This document shows, piece by piece, positions 26,353-35,519 of a DNA stretch of 64,000 nt. Within the stretch, counting starts at the first letter, position 1. Each line of letters begins with the position of its first letter. The notes beneath the pieces are model-generated. The model saw nothing but the letters and a program-made list of their open reading frames with translations. It did not search any database and was not told the DNA's origin. The position numbers and the translations under genes were made by a program. This DNA is from Candidatus Poribacteria bacterium (GTDB lineage: Bacteria > Poribacteria > WGA-4E > WGA-3G): assembly GCA_022821065.1 (NCBI GenBank), contig JAJEEK010000027.1, positions 59,733 through 123,732 of the forward strand, written 5' to 3'.

Positions 26353-27174
26353 ATGCGAATTATTGATCCACATGTCCATGTATGGAAGAACGATCCGCGG
26401 TTTCCGTGGGCACCGGAAACGACAGGTCCACCCACTGAGGACGCTACAGCAGAGACGCTATTGGACTTAATGGCAGCAAACGGTGTCGAAAAAACCGTCC
26501 TCGTTCAAGTCATCCACTACCGATGGGATAACAGTTATGCAGCGGACGTGATGAAACGATATCCTGATAAATTCATGGGGGTCTGCCGAATCAACCCCGA
26601 AGACCCCGACGCGCCAGACCATCTCAGCCACTGGACCGAAGATCACGATTTCCACGGCGTGCGCCTGAGTCCCTCTGTCGGAGCTGCCGGAGATTGGTTT
26701 ACAGGACCGTTGATGCCACCTATCTTTCAACGTGCAGAAACACTCGGTGTCCCGATGCTGATGCTCACCGGAGCCGAACGCTTGGTTGATCTTATACCAC
26801 TTCTGGAACAGCACCCGGATCTCGATGTCGTGATAGACCACATGGCGGATTGTTCGCCTGACGCACCGGACAGACTTCAACTGCTCCTCAATCTCGCGCG
26901 ATTTCCGCGCGTCTATGTCAAGATAAGCCATACGTGGTCGATCTCGAAAACAGGTTATCCTTGGGCAGATACATTTGAGCAAGTCAAGAAAGTGTACCAC
27001 GCCTTCGGCGGTTCTCGGATTATGTGGGGCACCGATTGGCCCGTCTGTCTTAGTCGTGCCAGTTATGCTGAAACCTTGGCGGTCGTCCGAGATGAAATGG
27101 ATTTCTTCACACCTGAGGACCGGGAATGGGTGTTGGGCAAAACTGCACTACGCCTCTGGAGATTCCAAAAATAA
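26353..27174 (+). CDS. Amidohydrolase-2 family metal-dependent hydrolase
   Basis: ATG 26353 has AAGGAG at a good distance and begins the domain directly; the ORF-track start at 26311 lies inside the previous gene. The 273-residue TIM barrel starts RIIDPHVHVW (H7xH9 metal ligands). It has MGVCRINPEDP, VVIDHMAD with the barrel His, KISHTWSIS and the terminal WGTDWPV with the catalytic Asp. The family includes dicarboxy-lactone and L-rhamnono- or L-fuconolactone hydrolases and decarboxylases. A sugar lactonase role would fit the sugar-acid enzymes elsewhere in the window, but is inference. Confidence 0.83.
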   Translation: MRIIDPHVHVWKNDPRFPWAPETTGPPTEDATAETLLDLMAANGVEKTVLVQVIHYRWDNSYAADVMKRYPDKFMGVCRINPEDPDAPDHLSHWTEDHDFHGVRLSPSVGAAGDWFTGPLMPPIFQRAETLGVPMLMLTGAERLVDLIPLLEQHPDLDVVIDHMADCSPDAPDRLQLLLNLARFPRVYVKISHTWSISKTGYPWADTFEQVKKVYHAFGGSRIMWGTDWPVCLSRASYAETLAVVRDEMDFFTPEDREWVLGKTALRLWRFQK

Positions 27175-27194
27175 CATTTCAATCCAATCTTTTT

Positions 27195-27313
27195 AGGACT
27201 TAGGCATGATGCTCTTTTGTACCACAAACTTCCAGTTTGTGACGCAAAAACGCCGTGTTTTCAGAAAACTTTCTGCTATCAGAACAGTCTACAGTCAAAA
27301 TTGCGTAAGTCCT
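27195..27313. repeat. 120-bp AGGACTTACGCA palindromic repeat, copy 1
   Basis: The ends AGGACTTAGGCA and TTGCGTAAGTCCT are inverted repeats. The inner part has TACCACAAACT and AGTTTGTG arms. Similar copies lie at 33011-33130, 35520-35640 and 40881-41000, and a degraded inverse one at 34479-34595. It lies 20 bp after the amidohydrolase stop. Confidence 0.88.
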
Positions 27314-27324
27314 ACTTTTTTCTT

Positions 27325-27356
27325 TTGACAAATTTGTGGAACTGTGTTACCATAAT
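27325..27356 (+). promoter_or_regulatory. Probable promoter for the zinc-ribbon gene
   Basis: TTGACA (27325-27330) is followed by TACCATAAT; either TACCAT at 17 bp or CATAAT at 20 bp could be the -10. The predicted leader is about 115 nt. Confidence 0.4.
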
Positions 27357-27476
27357 ATAATAAACGTATCAGCGCGACTGCTTAAAGTTAAATGCACCTT
27401 GGCGTGGCACAGCATAAGGAGCGATTCTCTTCTGCTGTCAAGGTTCCCACCTCCCCTGTTAACAAGGAGGAACACC

Positions 27477-27824
27477 ATGCCGTTTTGTCCACAATGCAAC
27501 GCTACGTATAAAAAAGCTATCTCGATATGCCCGGATTGTCAGGTAGACCTCGTGCCGCAAGCAGCACAGACCGAAATTTCGGAGTATGGGGACTGGTACG
27601 CCATTGAATCTGTCCCAAACGAATTAGCCGCGAATATCCTCCGAAGTGTCTTAGAGGATGACAATATCCCTGTTTATGTACGCTGCCATGATGTCCCTTA
27701 TTACGGTGGTGTAAAAGGCAACGCTGGGCAATCTGAATGGGGCGATATACTTGTGCCAGCCAATTTAGTGCCACGCGCGCGGGGATGCCTCAAAGCCTAT
27801 TTCGATTCACTAAAGGAAGAGTGA
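27477..27824 (+). CDS. Small protein with N-terminal zinc ribbon and DUF2007-like domain
   Basis: AAGGAGG precedes ATG 27477 by 6 bases, so this start is preferred to 27336. The 115 residues have a zinc ribbon CPQC...CPDC (C4, C7, C18, C21), then YAIESVPNELAANILRSVLEDDNIPVYV and a closing ILVPANLVPRARGCL. The latter is the DUF2007 putative signal-transducing fold (a ferredoxin-like domain seen next to PII-like systems). The ligand is unknown. A basic small ORF follows 21 bp downstream. Confidence 0.75.
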   Translation: MPFCPQCNATYKKAISICPDCQVDLVPQAAQTEISEYGDWYAIESVPNELAANILRSVLEDDNIPVYVRCHDVPYYGGVKGNAGQSEWGDILVPANLVPRARGCLKAYFDSLKEE

Positions 27825-27845
27825 CACACATACAAGCAGGTCACT

Positions 27846-28058
27846 ATGGAAGCCAAGCAACTCTATCTTATTAAAGAAGCCAGATCTCACGTTCGCATGA
27901 ATGGAAAAATTTATGTCCGCGCACACCGTAGGCGTAATGGTAGCCACGTTAAAGAACATTGGCGACGACCGCCAAGCAAGAAATTTCGCACGAACCGTCA
28001 ATTTGAGCAAGGTTCGGAACAAATTAACCTCTTTGAAAATGATGACCTCTCAAGTTGA
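27846..28058 (+). CDS. Small basic protein of unknown function
   Basis: The 70 residues are strongly basic, with MNGKIYVRAHRRRNGSHVKEHWRRPP-like repeats of Arg/His pairs and an acidic tail (NLFENDDLSS). The composition suggests a nucleic-acid or polyanion contact. The ribosome-binding site is weak. An overlapping frame (27901-28125) is less protein-like. It lies between the zinc-ribbon gene and the exporter gene and is a moderate-confidence call. Confidence 0.45.
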   Translation: MEAKQLYLIKEARSHVRMNGKIYVRAHRRRNGSHVKEHWRRPPSKKFRTNRQFEQGSEQINLFENDDLSS

Positions 28059-28121
28059 CATGAATCGAAAACTTTACGTGAGACAAAATTACACGCAGCG
28101 ACATCTTCTCAGAGAAATACT

Positions 28122-29294
28122 ATGACCAGTCTTTTCCGAAGCTTGCAAGTGTGCTGGACTAAGTGTTGCCGCTTGCAAGCTTGTCTTATTTTGTTCTTCT
28201 TTCTTGTGAACCCTCCGCTTTTTAGCGATGTTTATCGTATCAAAAAAGGGGATGCCCTCCTTATTGCTGTCGTCGGGCAGCCGGAGTATACACATTCTGT
28301 CCAAGTCCGTGAAGATGGGAGAATCAACTACTTCGGTGGCGAGTTTGATGTCGCCGGTACAACCGTGAAAACCGTCAACCACTTGATTCGCGAGTTCCTC
28401 GTAACCGATAACCAAGTTAGTAATCCGGTCGTTATGGTGTCGTTGGTGTCGCAAAAAAATGGTGTTTTCGTTGGTGGTGCTGTGAAAACACCGGGACGAT
28501 ATGTTATATCACCAGAGACCGACATCGATTTATACCGTGCGATCGCGCTTGCTGGGGGTATGCAGGAGAATGCTGACCGACAAGGCGTGCAATTAATCCG
28601 TAAAGACACCACGCGGAAGGTTGAAACCTACGATCTTTCGACCAATAGCCCTTACCAGGATATCCGCGTCAACATCAACGATCTCGTCTTCGTCATGCCG
28701 CTCAGTGTTGTTGAGGTGCAAGGACAGGTACAGACTCCGGGAAAAATTTTTGTGCGTGGCGCGATCGGCATCTCACACGCGCTTGCACGCGCAGGCGGTC
28801 CCACCCAAGAAGCCAACCTAACGGTTGTTGTGAAGGTCGAAAAGAACGGGAAACGCTCCGAATTCAATCTCTCCGAACAGTTTTGGAAATCTCCACCGAA
28901 CGATCAACCGCTACCGACGTTATTAGATGGCGATGTGCTGTTTGTTCCCAACGTTTTTAAAACGGAGCCTATCTACGTGACCGGTTATGTCCGAAACCCA
29001 GGTCCGCAACGCGTTCGTGGACCGTTGAACCTCTTGCAAGCCGTCGCGCTCGGTGGTGGGTTCGATGTCTCAGCAAACCGCGAAGATGTCATTATCCACC
29101 GTCAAGACGGTACAACTATAGAAGTGCCGTTCGCATTCAATCCTGCTGAAGGGGCAACACGGCAACACCTTTTACTCTATCCAGGCGATATTTTAGAGAT
29201 TAAGAAAAAATTTCGGATAGATTGGGGCCTCGTCAGCACCCTTTCCTTCATCGTTTTCACTGGTGTGAGCCTTATCCTTCAAATATCGCAATAA
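28122..29294 (+). CDS. SLBB-domain polysaccharide export protein (Wza/OtnA-like)
   Basis: The 390-residue protein begins with a hydrophobic signal (LILFFFLVNPP, about 19-29). A polysaccharide-export domain (YRIKKGDALLIAVVGQPEYTHSVQVREDG, about 38-110) follows, and then three SLBB-type repeats starting VFVGGAVKTPGRY, VEVQGQVQTPGKI and IYVTGYVRNPGPQ. The C-terminus has one membrane helix (LVSTLSFIVFTGVSLIL), unlike the outer-membrane helix of E. coli Wza in sequence. It likely forms or supports an exopolysaccharide channel. No glycosyltransferase or Wzc gene is adjacent. Confidence 0.85.
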   Translation: MTSLFRSLQVCWTKCCRLQACLILFFFLVNPPLFSDVYRIKKGDALLIAVVGQPEYTHSVQVREDGRINYFGGEFDVAGTTVKTVNHLIREFLVTDNQVSNPVVMVSLVSQKNGVFVGGAVKTPGRYVISPETDIDLYRAIALAGGMQENADRQGVQLIRKDTTRKVETYDLSTNSPYQDIRVNINDLVFVMPLSVVEVQGQVQTPGKIFVRGAIGISHALARAGGPTQEANLTVVVKVEKNGKRSEFNLSEQFWKSPPNDQPLPTLLDGDVLFVPNVFKTEPIYVTGYVRNPGPQRVRGPLNLLQAVALGGGFDVSANREDVIIHRQDGTTIEVPFAFNPAEGATRQHLLLYPGDILEIKKKFRIDWGLVSTLSFIVFTGVSLILQISQ

Positions 29295-29304
29295 ACAGGA
29301 GAAT

Positions 29305-29892
29305 ATGAATATGGAAACAGAATTGGGTTTGGGTGAACAACAATCCGAACCAAACGTTGAGACACCGGAACCACAAGCAGAAAAACCAGAGCAATCCACG
29401 CCAGGGAGTGGTGAGTGGAATGCTGACGAGATGCTAAGCCAACATTTCGATCAACCCGTCCGCTTTGTCACTTATACCGGTCTAAAGGACCTGTCCGTGG
29501 TCAAAACGAAATCGTATACGGTATGGGGGACGTATGCTAACGGCGAACTGCTTAAAATGGCGAAAGTGCACGTTTTGTTTGCGTTTCCGAAAGAGAAGAT
29601 GGCGGAGCTGAAACCGCATATAAAAATCAGGGCACCGCTGAAAGCCGAGAACCTTGAACCGATTGAGACCATAGCAGAGCGGTACCATGTTGATGATGAA
29701 CTTCTTGAGCAGGCGAGGGATAACAAATCCAACGTGACCATCGTCACTCGTGCGGGGTACGTTTTGGCGGGTTGTATTGAGGATTTTGACAAATATGTGT
29801 TGTACATGCGAATCGGGAAGGAGATGGTGATCGTGTACCGACACGGCTTGTATGCGTTCACAATCGAGGAACAATCCGAGGACGCATCATAG
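29305..29892 (+). CDS. Protein with a C-terminal Hfq-like Sm domain
   Basis: The 195 residues have a disordered acidic N-terminus (1-40, Gln/Glu/Pro) and a middle domain. A C-terminal segment at about 142-190 (NVTIVTRAGYVLAGCIEDFD, then KEMVIVYRHGLYAFTI) follows the Hfq pattern of E. coli: x-IxxxxGxxLxGxIExFDxFVxL, then VYKHA-I-T. Both Sm1 and the YKH-like Sm2 (VYRHG) are present, so RNA binding as a ring is plausible. The middle domain (about 50-120, YTVWGTYANGELLKMAKVHV) may be a second Sm-like copy. It starts 10 bp after the SLBB gene and ends 24 bp before the restriction enzyme. Confidence 0.65.
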   Translation: MNMETELGLGEQQSEPNVETPEPQAEKPEQSTPGSGEWNADEMLSQHFDQPVRFVTYTGLKDLSVVKTKSYTVWGTYANGELLKMAKVHVLFAFPKEKMAELKPHIKIRAPLKAENLEPIETIAERYHVDDELLEQARDNKSNVTIVTRAGYVLAGCIEDFDKYVLYMRIGKEMVIVYRHGLYAFTIEEQSEDAS

Positions 29893-29916
29893 GCTTTAAC
29901 TGATAACCACAACTCC

Positions 29917-32900
29917 ATGCCACATCCAAACATCAGACCGACCCACAAACCGATCAAAAACTATTACGCCGAACTTGAAGAATATGACAGCGTCGGTGCG
30001 GAACATGAGGGTGCCGTCCGAATTGCATTTCAGAATCTGCTACAACACTATTGCAGACAAGCAGACCTTATCCTCGTCTGCGAAAAGACACATTACACGC
30101 CAGAGAATAAACGGATAACACCGGATGGCGAAATCGTCGATACCTTCGGCTTACCCTACGGCTGCTGGGAAGCAAAGGATACACAGGACGATCTCTACGT
30201 TGAAGCAGATAAGAAGTTCGCTGCAGGCTATCCGTCGAAGAATATCGTCGTCCAATCGCCGACGCATGCGCTGCTGTTTCAACACGGGCAGCTCCAATTG
30301 GATTTGGACATCACCGAACCGAGAAACCTCGTCAATGTGCTGCAGACCTTCTTCGCGTATCAGGAAGAAAACATCTCAGCGTGGCATACGGCTGTTTCGG
30401 AATTCAAAGAGACTGTCCCCGAACTCGGCGAGCAGTTATCAGCACTCATCGAAACAGAACGTCAGAACAACGCGCGATTTCAGGAAGCGTTCACTCACTT
30501 CCATCAGCAGTGCCAGACCTCCATCAACCCGAACCTCTCCATCGCTGCGGTAGAGGAGATGCTTATCCAACATCTGTTGACCGAACGCATCTTCCGCACC
30601 GTTTTTAATAATCGCGACTTCACACGCCGTAACATCATCGCACGCGAAATCGAGAACGTCATCGACGCACTCACCTCACAGGCATTCGACCGTAACCAGT
30701 TCCTACAGAGTTTAGACCCGTTCTACGTCGCAATTGAGCAGACAGCTGCCACTATCACCGATTTCTCACAGAAACAGGGATTCCTTAACACCGTCTACGA
30801 GCAGTTTTTTCAAGGCTTCTCCGTTAAGGTCGCAGACACACACGGCATCGTCTACACACCGCAACCGATCGTCGATTTTATGGTCAAAAGCGTCGAGCAT
30901 ATTTTACAGACTGAGTTCAACCGCTCCCTTTCGGATACCGGTGTGAATATCATTGATCCATTTGTTGGGACCGGCAATTTTATTGTCCGTATCATGCAGG
31001 AACTCGAACCTATCGCGTTGGAACGGAAGTACACCGCCGACCCGCCGGAACTCCAGTGCAATGAGGTGATGCTCCTACCTTACTATATCGCCAGTCTCAA
31101 TATTGAGCACGAGTTCTACACAGCGACGCGTCGGTATGTCCCCTACGAAGGTATATCTTTGGTGGATACATTCGAGATGGTAGAAGACCGCCAGCTGCAA
31201 CTCCTCACCCAAGCGAACACAGCCCGTGTTGAAAAGCAGAAAGAGACCGACATGTTTGTGGTGATTGGCAATCCACCGTACAATATGGGGCAGGTCAATG
31301 AAAACGATAATAACAAAAATCGGAAGTATGAGACGATAGACAAGCGGATTGCAGATACTTATGCCAAAGACTCTAAAGCAACGCTCAGAAACAAACTCTA
31401 CGATCCTTATGTAAAGGCGATTCGATGGGGATTGGACAGGATTGACGACCAAGGTGTTGTCGCCTTCGTAACAAATAACAGTTTCCTCGACGGTGTAGCG
31501 TTTGATGGCATGCGGAAACATCTTGCTGAAGATTGCGACGCTATCTATATTTTTGACTTAGGCGGGAATGCGCGGAAAGGGTTAAAGGTCTCTGATGCGA
31601 ATGTGTTTGGGATTCGCGTCGGCGTGAGTATCAATCTGTTTGTGAAGAAAAAGGACAACGCCTCAGATTCACCGCGTATCTACTACTACCGTACCGATGA
31701 CTTGTGGGACAAAAAGCAGAAATTCAGTTTTCTCAGTGAATGCCAGCATACGGGCAATATCCCCTGGCAGCCGATTCAGCCTGACGCACGCCAGACATGG
31801 CTCACTGAAGGACTCCATCCAGAATTTGATACTTTTATTCCTATAGGAAGTAAGGAAACAAAGAACGTTAAAAATAGTAATGGCGAATCTATTTTCAATA
31901 TCTATTCTTATGGGGTCGTTACGAGTCGAGATAATCTGGCGTACTCGTTTGATTTTGAACAACTACAAAAACAGGTCAGCACATTCATTGAAATATACAA
32001 TACCGCCGTTGATCGGAAAACACGACATAACCCCCAAGATCCTGTTGAAAATTTTATAGACACGACCAATGTACGCATCAAGTGGAGTCGTCAGGTTAAA
32101 GCATCACTGAAAAAACTGGAATTAAGCACGTATGAAGAGACAAACTTCCGCAACGCACTATACCGTCCCTTTTGCCAAAAACATCTCTACTTTGATAACT
32201 TCTGGAATGAGGAACGTTATCAACAACATAGAATTTTCCCAACGTCGGAAACTGAAATAGAAAATCGGGTAATTTGCGCTGGTGTTTATGGCCGTAAAGA
32301 ATTTTCTGTTCTGATGAGTAAATTTGTTGTTGATGGGAATTTCTATACTGACCCACAACAATCCTTCCCCTTCTACACCTACGACGAAGATGGCACGAAC
32401 CGTCGTGAAAATATTACCGATTGGGCATTGACAGAATTCCAAAAGCACTACGAAGACGACTCCATCACCAAGTGGGACATCTTCCACTACACCTACGGAC
32501 TTCTGCATCATCCCGCCTATCGCGAAAAATACGAGGCGAACCTCAAACGCGATTTGCCACATATCCCGTTTATTCAGGATTTCTGGGGATTCGCGAAAGC
32601 GGGTGCGCAGTTAGCGGATCTCCACGTCAATTACGAATCGCAACCCGAATACGATAAACTCAAGTTCGTTCAGAAGCCGGATACGCCGCTCGATTGGCGT
32701 GTCGAGAAGATGAAACTCTCGAAAGACAAAACCCAAATCGTCTACAACGGTTTCCTGACACTCGACGGTATCCCAGAAAAAGTTTTCGATTACCGACTCG
32801 GCAACCGTTCCGCGTTGGAGTGGATAATTAATCAGTATTGTGTTAAAATAGATAAGCGCAGCGGCATTGTGAACGACCCGAACCGAGCAGACGATCCGCA

Positions 32901-33009
32901 ATATATCGTCAAACTCATCGGAAAGGTGATTACAGTTAGCTTGGAGACAGTGAAGGTTGTTGAAAGGTTGCCGGACTTAAAATTAGAAAATCGACAGTTT
33001 ACTATCTAA
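29917..33009 (+). CDS. Single-chain restriction-modification enzyme (type IIG / ISP-like) with N-terminal PD-ExK nuclease
   Basis: The 1030-residue protein has a nuclease-like N-terminus with PD-ExK residues (D75, E85-A-K87 in WEAKD, and E31). An N6-adenine methyltransferase core follows with motif I IIDPFVGTGNF (near 345) and motif IV NPPYN (452-456). The C-terminal specificity-type region contains NALYRPFCQKHLYFD and QQHRIFPTSE, resembling the C-terminal domain of type ISP enzymes. The length is well short of the roughly 1600 residues of ISP enzymes, and no DEAD-box helicase (DEAH, SAT) is visible, so it is closer to type IIG. It would methylate and cut DNA as one chain. The Hfq-like gene precedes it. 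Confidence 0.83.
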   Translation: MPHPNIRPTHKPIKNYYAELEEYDSVGAEHEGAVRIAFQNLLQHYCRQADLILVCEKTHYTPENKRITPDGEIVDTFGLPYGCWEAKDTQDDLYVEADKKFAAGYPSKNIVVQSPTHALLFQHGQLQLDLDITEPRNLVNVLQTFFAYQEENISAWHTAVSEFKETVPELGEQLSALIETERQNNARFQEAFTHFHQQCQTSINPNLSIAAVEEMLIQHLLTERIFRTVFNNRDFTRRNIIAREIENVIDALTSQAFDRNQFLQSLDPFYVAIEQTAATITDFSQKQGFLNTVYEQFFQGFSVKVADTHGIVYTPQPIVDFMVKSVEHILQTEFNRSLSDTGVNIIDPFVGTGNFIVRIMQELEPIALERKYTADPPELQCNEVMLLPYYIASLNIEHEFYTATRRYVPYEGISLVDTFEMVEDRQLQLLTQANTARVEKQKETDMFVVIGNPPYNMGQVNENDNNKNRKYETIDKRIADTYAKDSKATLRNKLYDPYVKAIRWGLDRIDDQGVVAFVTNNSFLDGVAFDGMRKHLAEDCDAIYIFDLGGNARKGLKVSDANVFGIRVGVSINLFVKKKDNASDSPRIYYYRTDDLWDKKQKFSFLSECQHTGNIPWQPIQPDARQTWLTEGLHPEFDTFIPIGSKETKNVKNSNGESIFNIYSYGVVTSRDNLAYSFDFEQLQKQVSTFIEIYNTAVDRKTRHNPQDPVENFIDTTNVRIKWSRQVKASLKKLELSTYEETNFRNALYRPFCQKHLYFDNFWNEERYQQHRIFPTSETEIENRVICAGVYGRKEFSVLMSKFVVDGNFYTDPQQSFPFYTYDEDGTNRRENITDWALTEFQKHYEDDSITKWDIFHYTYGLLHHPAYREKYEANLKRDLPHIPFIQDFWGFAKAGAQLADLHVNYESQPEYDKLKFVQKPDTPLDWRVEKMKLSKDKTQIVYNGFLTLDGIPEKVFDYRLGNRSALEWIINQYCVKIDKRSGIVNDPNRADDPQYIVKLIGKVITVSLETVKVVERLPDLKLENRQFTI

Positions 33010-33010
33010 T

Positions 33011-33130
33011 AGGACTTACGCATGATGCTCTTTATGTACCACAAACTGTTAGTTTGTGTCCCAAAAACGCTGGATTGGACGAAGAATTTCATCCAACAGA
33101 ACGGTTTACACCCCAAATTGCGTAAGTCCT
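33011..33130. repeat. 120-bp AGGACTTACGCA palindromic repeat, copy 2
   Basis: AGGACTTACGCA (33011-33022) and TTGCGTAAGTCCT (33118-33130) are inverted ends. The inner TGTACCACAAACTGTTAGTTTGTG forms a stem-loop. It begins one base after the restriction-modification stop codon. A degraded fragment with TGTGGTACAAAA lies at about 33250-33270. The rest of 33131-33313 has no gene. Confidence 0.9.
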
Positions 33131-33313
33131 GTCTAATATTGCTTAGTATGCGGGAGCTGCTATATTGCAAGCCTTGTACCGTCCACTGTTAGTTTGCGAG
33201 AAACTCTTAGCGGCCATAGGGTTTCCATTCAGATTTGGCAAAGACCACAATCTAACAGAATGTGGTACAAAACGTGAAACACCCTTAATTAAAATAGCAG
33301 TGCAGGGGAATCT

Positions 33314-34471
33314 ATGAACCGTAGAAACTTTTTGATCAACGGAAGTACCGCACTGGCAGGTCTGCTGCTCGCCGACGGTTGCCCAAGGCTTCACGCGGAC
33401 TCACAGGAAACTCATACCGATAGACATACAAACGAAAGGAAAACGCAGATGAAGACAGCAGTTAGTATCGTTGACGATGCTTTTTACATTAACGGCGAAA
33501 TCACCTATCCCGGACGCTCTTATGAAGGGAACAAGGTTGAGGGATTGCTCATCAACACCCGCATGGTGCAAGGTATTTTTGATGACCGGAACCCAGAAAC
33601 CATTTATAGATGGGAATACCCTGATACAGGCGTGTGGGATCCCGAACGGAATACGCGCGAATTTTTATCCGCGATGCCAGCATGGCGTGCCCACGGTGTA
33701 TTGGGATTCACAATTAACCTCCAAGGCGGGAGTCCGGAAGGTTACTCGAAAGCGCAACCGTGGCACAACTCCGGTATAGAATCCGATGGCAGTCTCAATC
33801 CGGACTATCTCTCGCGACTCGAACGGATTATCGACTTTGCGGACGCACTCGGTATGGTCGTTATCCTCGGCTATTTCTATTTCGGGCAGGATCAGCGGGT
33901 TAAGGACGAAAACGCTGTCAAAAACGCCGTTGACAATGCAACCGGTTGGCTTTTCGACAAAGGGTATACCAACGTTATCGTTGAGGTGAATAATGAATGC
34001 AATGTCAGAGCCTATACCCATGAAATACTAAAACCGCAACGGGTACATGAGTTGATTGAACGCGTAAAAGCGACGACCCGCAACGGGGATAGATTCCTCG
34101 TCGGAACGAGTTACGGTGGTGGTAAAGTGCCGCTCGAAAACGTCGTCCGTTCTTCTGATTTCTTGCTCGTTCACGGCAACGGTGTCAAAGACCCGAATCG
34201 TATCATTGAGATGGTCCAGCAGACGCGCGAGGTCCCCGGCTACCGTCCGATGCCGATCCTTTTCAACGAGGACGACCACTTCGATTTCGATAAACCGTTG
34301 AACAATTTTGTTGCTGCTGTCAGCCAATACGCCTCGTGGGGATATTTTGATCCGGGTGAAAACGATTACCACCACGGTTACCAGTCCGTACCCGTGCAAT
34401 GGCAGCTTAACACACCGCGCAAACGCGCTTTTTTTCAGAAGGCGCGCGAGATTACTGGATGGGACGCTTGA
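33314..34471 (+). CDS. Tat-exported TIM-barrel (glycoside-hydrolase-like) protein
   Basis: The 385-residue protein has a twin-arginine type start ([10 protein letters not shown]) and a hydrophobic segment ([10 protein letters not shown]). The mature part starts [16 protein letters not shown] and has a barrel order like cellulase-family GH5 proteins: [52 protein letters not shown] (acid/base Glu position) and [12 protein letters not shown] (possible nucleophile). This is glycan hydrolysis by fold analogy only. It stands alone, followed by a repeat relic and the slipin gene. Confidence 0.68.
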   Translation: MNRRNFLINGSTALAGLLLADGCPRLHADSQETHTDRHTNERKTQMKTAVSIVDDAFYINGEITYPGRSYEGNKVEGLLINTRMVQGIFDDRNPETIYRWEYPDTGVWDPERNTREFLSAMPAWRAHGVLGFTINLQGGSPEGYSKAQPWHNSGIESDGSLNPDYLSRLERIIDFADALGMVVILGYFYFGQDQRVKDENAVKNAVDNATGWLFDKGYTNVIVEVNNECNVRAYTHEILKPQRVHELIERVKATTRNGDRFLVGTSYGGGKVPLENVVRSSDFLLVHGNGVKDPNRIIEMVQQTREVPGYRPMPILFNEDDHFDFDKPLNNFVAAVSQYASWGYFDPGENDYHHGYQSVPVQWQLNTPRKRAFFQKAREITGWDA

Positions 34472-34478
34472 TAATATT

Positions 34479-34595
34479 AGGACTTACGCACTTTTGACTG
34501 CAGTCTGTTCTGTCAAATGTGATTTCTCGGAAAACAGAGCGTTCTGGTGGAGAACCCAAACTAACAGTTTGTGGTACAAAAGAGCAGCAATTGAG
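34479..34595 (-). repeat. Degraded inverse copy of the 120-bp palindromic repeat
   Basis: The left end AGGACTTACGCA is intact, but the inner CTAACAGTTTGTGGTACAAAAGAGCA runs opposite to copies 1, 2, 3 and 4, and the right end has decayed. It abuts the leader shared with the molybdoenzyme gene. Confidence 0.65.
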
Positions 34596-34679
34596 CCTGA
34601 AACGAAGTGGAAGGCGATTCACGTAGGGGATCGTCAATACCAAAATTCACCTGAACGAACCGCAAGGAAAATTAAAAAT
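34596..34679 (+). promoter_or_regulatory. Leader segment shared with the molybdoenzyme gene (53560-53648)
   Basis: Both leaders contain TGAAACGAAGTGGAA near the 5' side and GAACCG(C/G)AAGGAAAAT(T/A)AAAAATATG at the start codon, with variable sequence between. AAGGAAAA is the ribosome-binding site in both. Confidence 0.6.
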
Positions 34680-35441
34680 ATGCCACAAATTGATCCGTTA
34701 TACTTTACACTTGCCGTTGTCGGTATTATCATCCTCACGACGAGTGTTAGGATCCTCAAAGAGTACGAACGTGCTGTTATCTTCCGACTCGGACGATTCG
34801 TCGGAACCCGCGGGCCCGGTCTCGTGTTTATGATACCGTTCTGGATTGAGCGGTTGCAACGTGTGAGTCTCCGGGTTGTCGTCAACGATGTTACACCACA
34901 GGATGTGATTACTAAGGATAATGTTTCGGTGAGTGTTAATGCCGTGCTTACCTTTAAGGTAACCGAACCCGATAGAGCCGTCATTGAGGTCGAAGACTTC
35001 GGTTTTGCGATCGGTCAGATTGCACAGACAACGCTCCGTAGTGTACTCGGACGTGCTGAACTCGATGATCTCCTCTCGGAACGCGAAAAACTGAATCAGG
35101 ATTTAGAAGATATTATCAAAAAGCATTGTGAACCGTGGGGTGTCGAGGTGATGGCAATGGAGATCAAACACGTCGATCTCCCTGTTGAGATGCAACGCGC
35201 AATGGCGAAGCAGGCGGAAGCCGAACGTGAACGTCGCGCTAAAGTTACACACGCAGAGGGTGAATTTGAGTCTGCTCAGGTGCTTACCGATGCCGCAGAC
35301 ATCCTCAGTAAAACACCGACATCGGTACAACTGCGCTTCCTTCAGGCTTTAGTGGAAGTTAGTGCCGAGAAAAACTCGACCGTTATTTTCCCGATCCCGA
35401 TAGACCTGCTCAAACCGTTTCTTGATAAGGCCAAAGATTAA
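34680..35441 (+). CDS. SPFH-domain slipin / stomatin-like protein
   Basis: ATG 34680 has AAGGAAAA upstream and begins the family; the ORF-track start at 34308 lies inside the previous gene. The 253 residues have one membrane segment ([17 protein letters not shown]), [30 protein letters not shown] (the slipin opening), [18 protein letters not shown] and [22 protein letters not shown] with a coiled-coil end. Slipins scaffold membrane microdomains. No NfeD partner gene is adjacent, although NfeD commonly neighbours slipins. A hairpin at 35475 follows. Confidence 0.9.
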   Translation: MPQIDPLYFTLAVVGIIILTTSVRILKEYERAVIFRLGRFVGTRGPGLVFMIPFWIERLQRVSLRVVVNDVTPQDVITKDNVSVSVNAVLTFKVTEPDRAVIEVEDFGFAIGQIAQTTLRSVLGRAELDDLLSEREKLNQDLEDIIKKHCEPWGVEVMAMEIKHVDLPVEMQRAMAKQAEAERERRAKVTHAEGEFESAQVLTDAADILSKTPTSVQLRFLQALVEVSAEKNSTVIFPIPIDLLKPFLDKAKD

Positions 35442-35474
35442 AGAGCATCGGATCCGATCCCTTTCCTCTTCACT

Positions 35475-35497
35475 GGCGGGGTTGTCCCCCGCCTATT
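35475..35497 (+). terminator. GC-rich hairpin after the slipin gene
   Basis: GGCGGGG-TTGT-CCCCCGCC is followed by TATTTTAT, a reasonable intrinsic terminator with a short T-rich tail, 33 bp after the stop codon. Confidence 0.6.
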
Positions 35498-35519
35498 TTA
35501 TGCCACATTTTTTTCCTTT

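Noticed and set aside
34308-34679. N-terminal extension of the slipin ORF
   Set aside because: It lies within the previous gene and in repeat sequence; the family starts at 34680 after AAGGAAAA.
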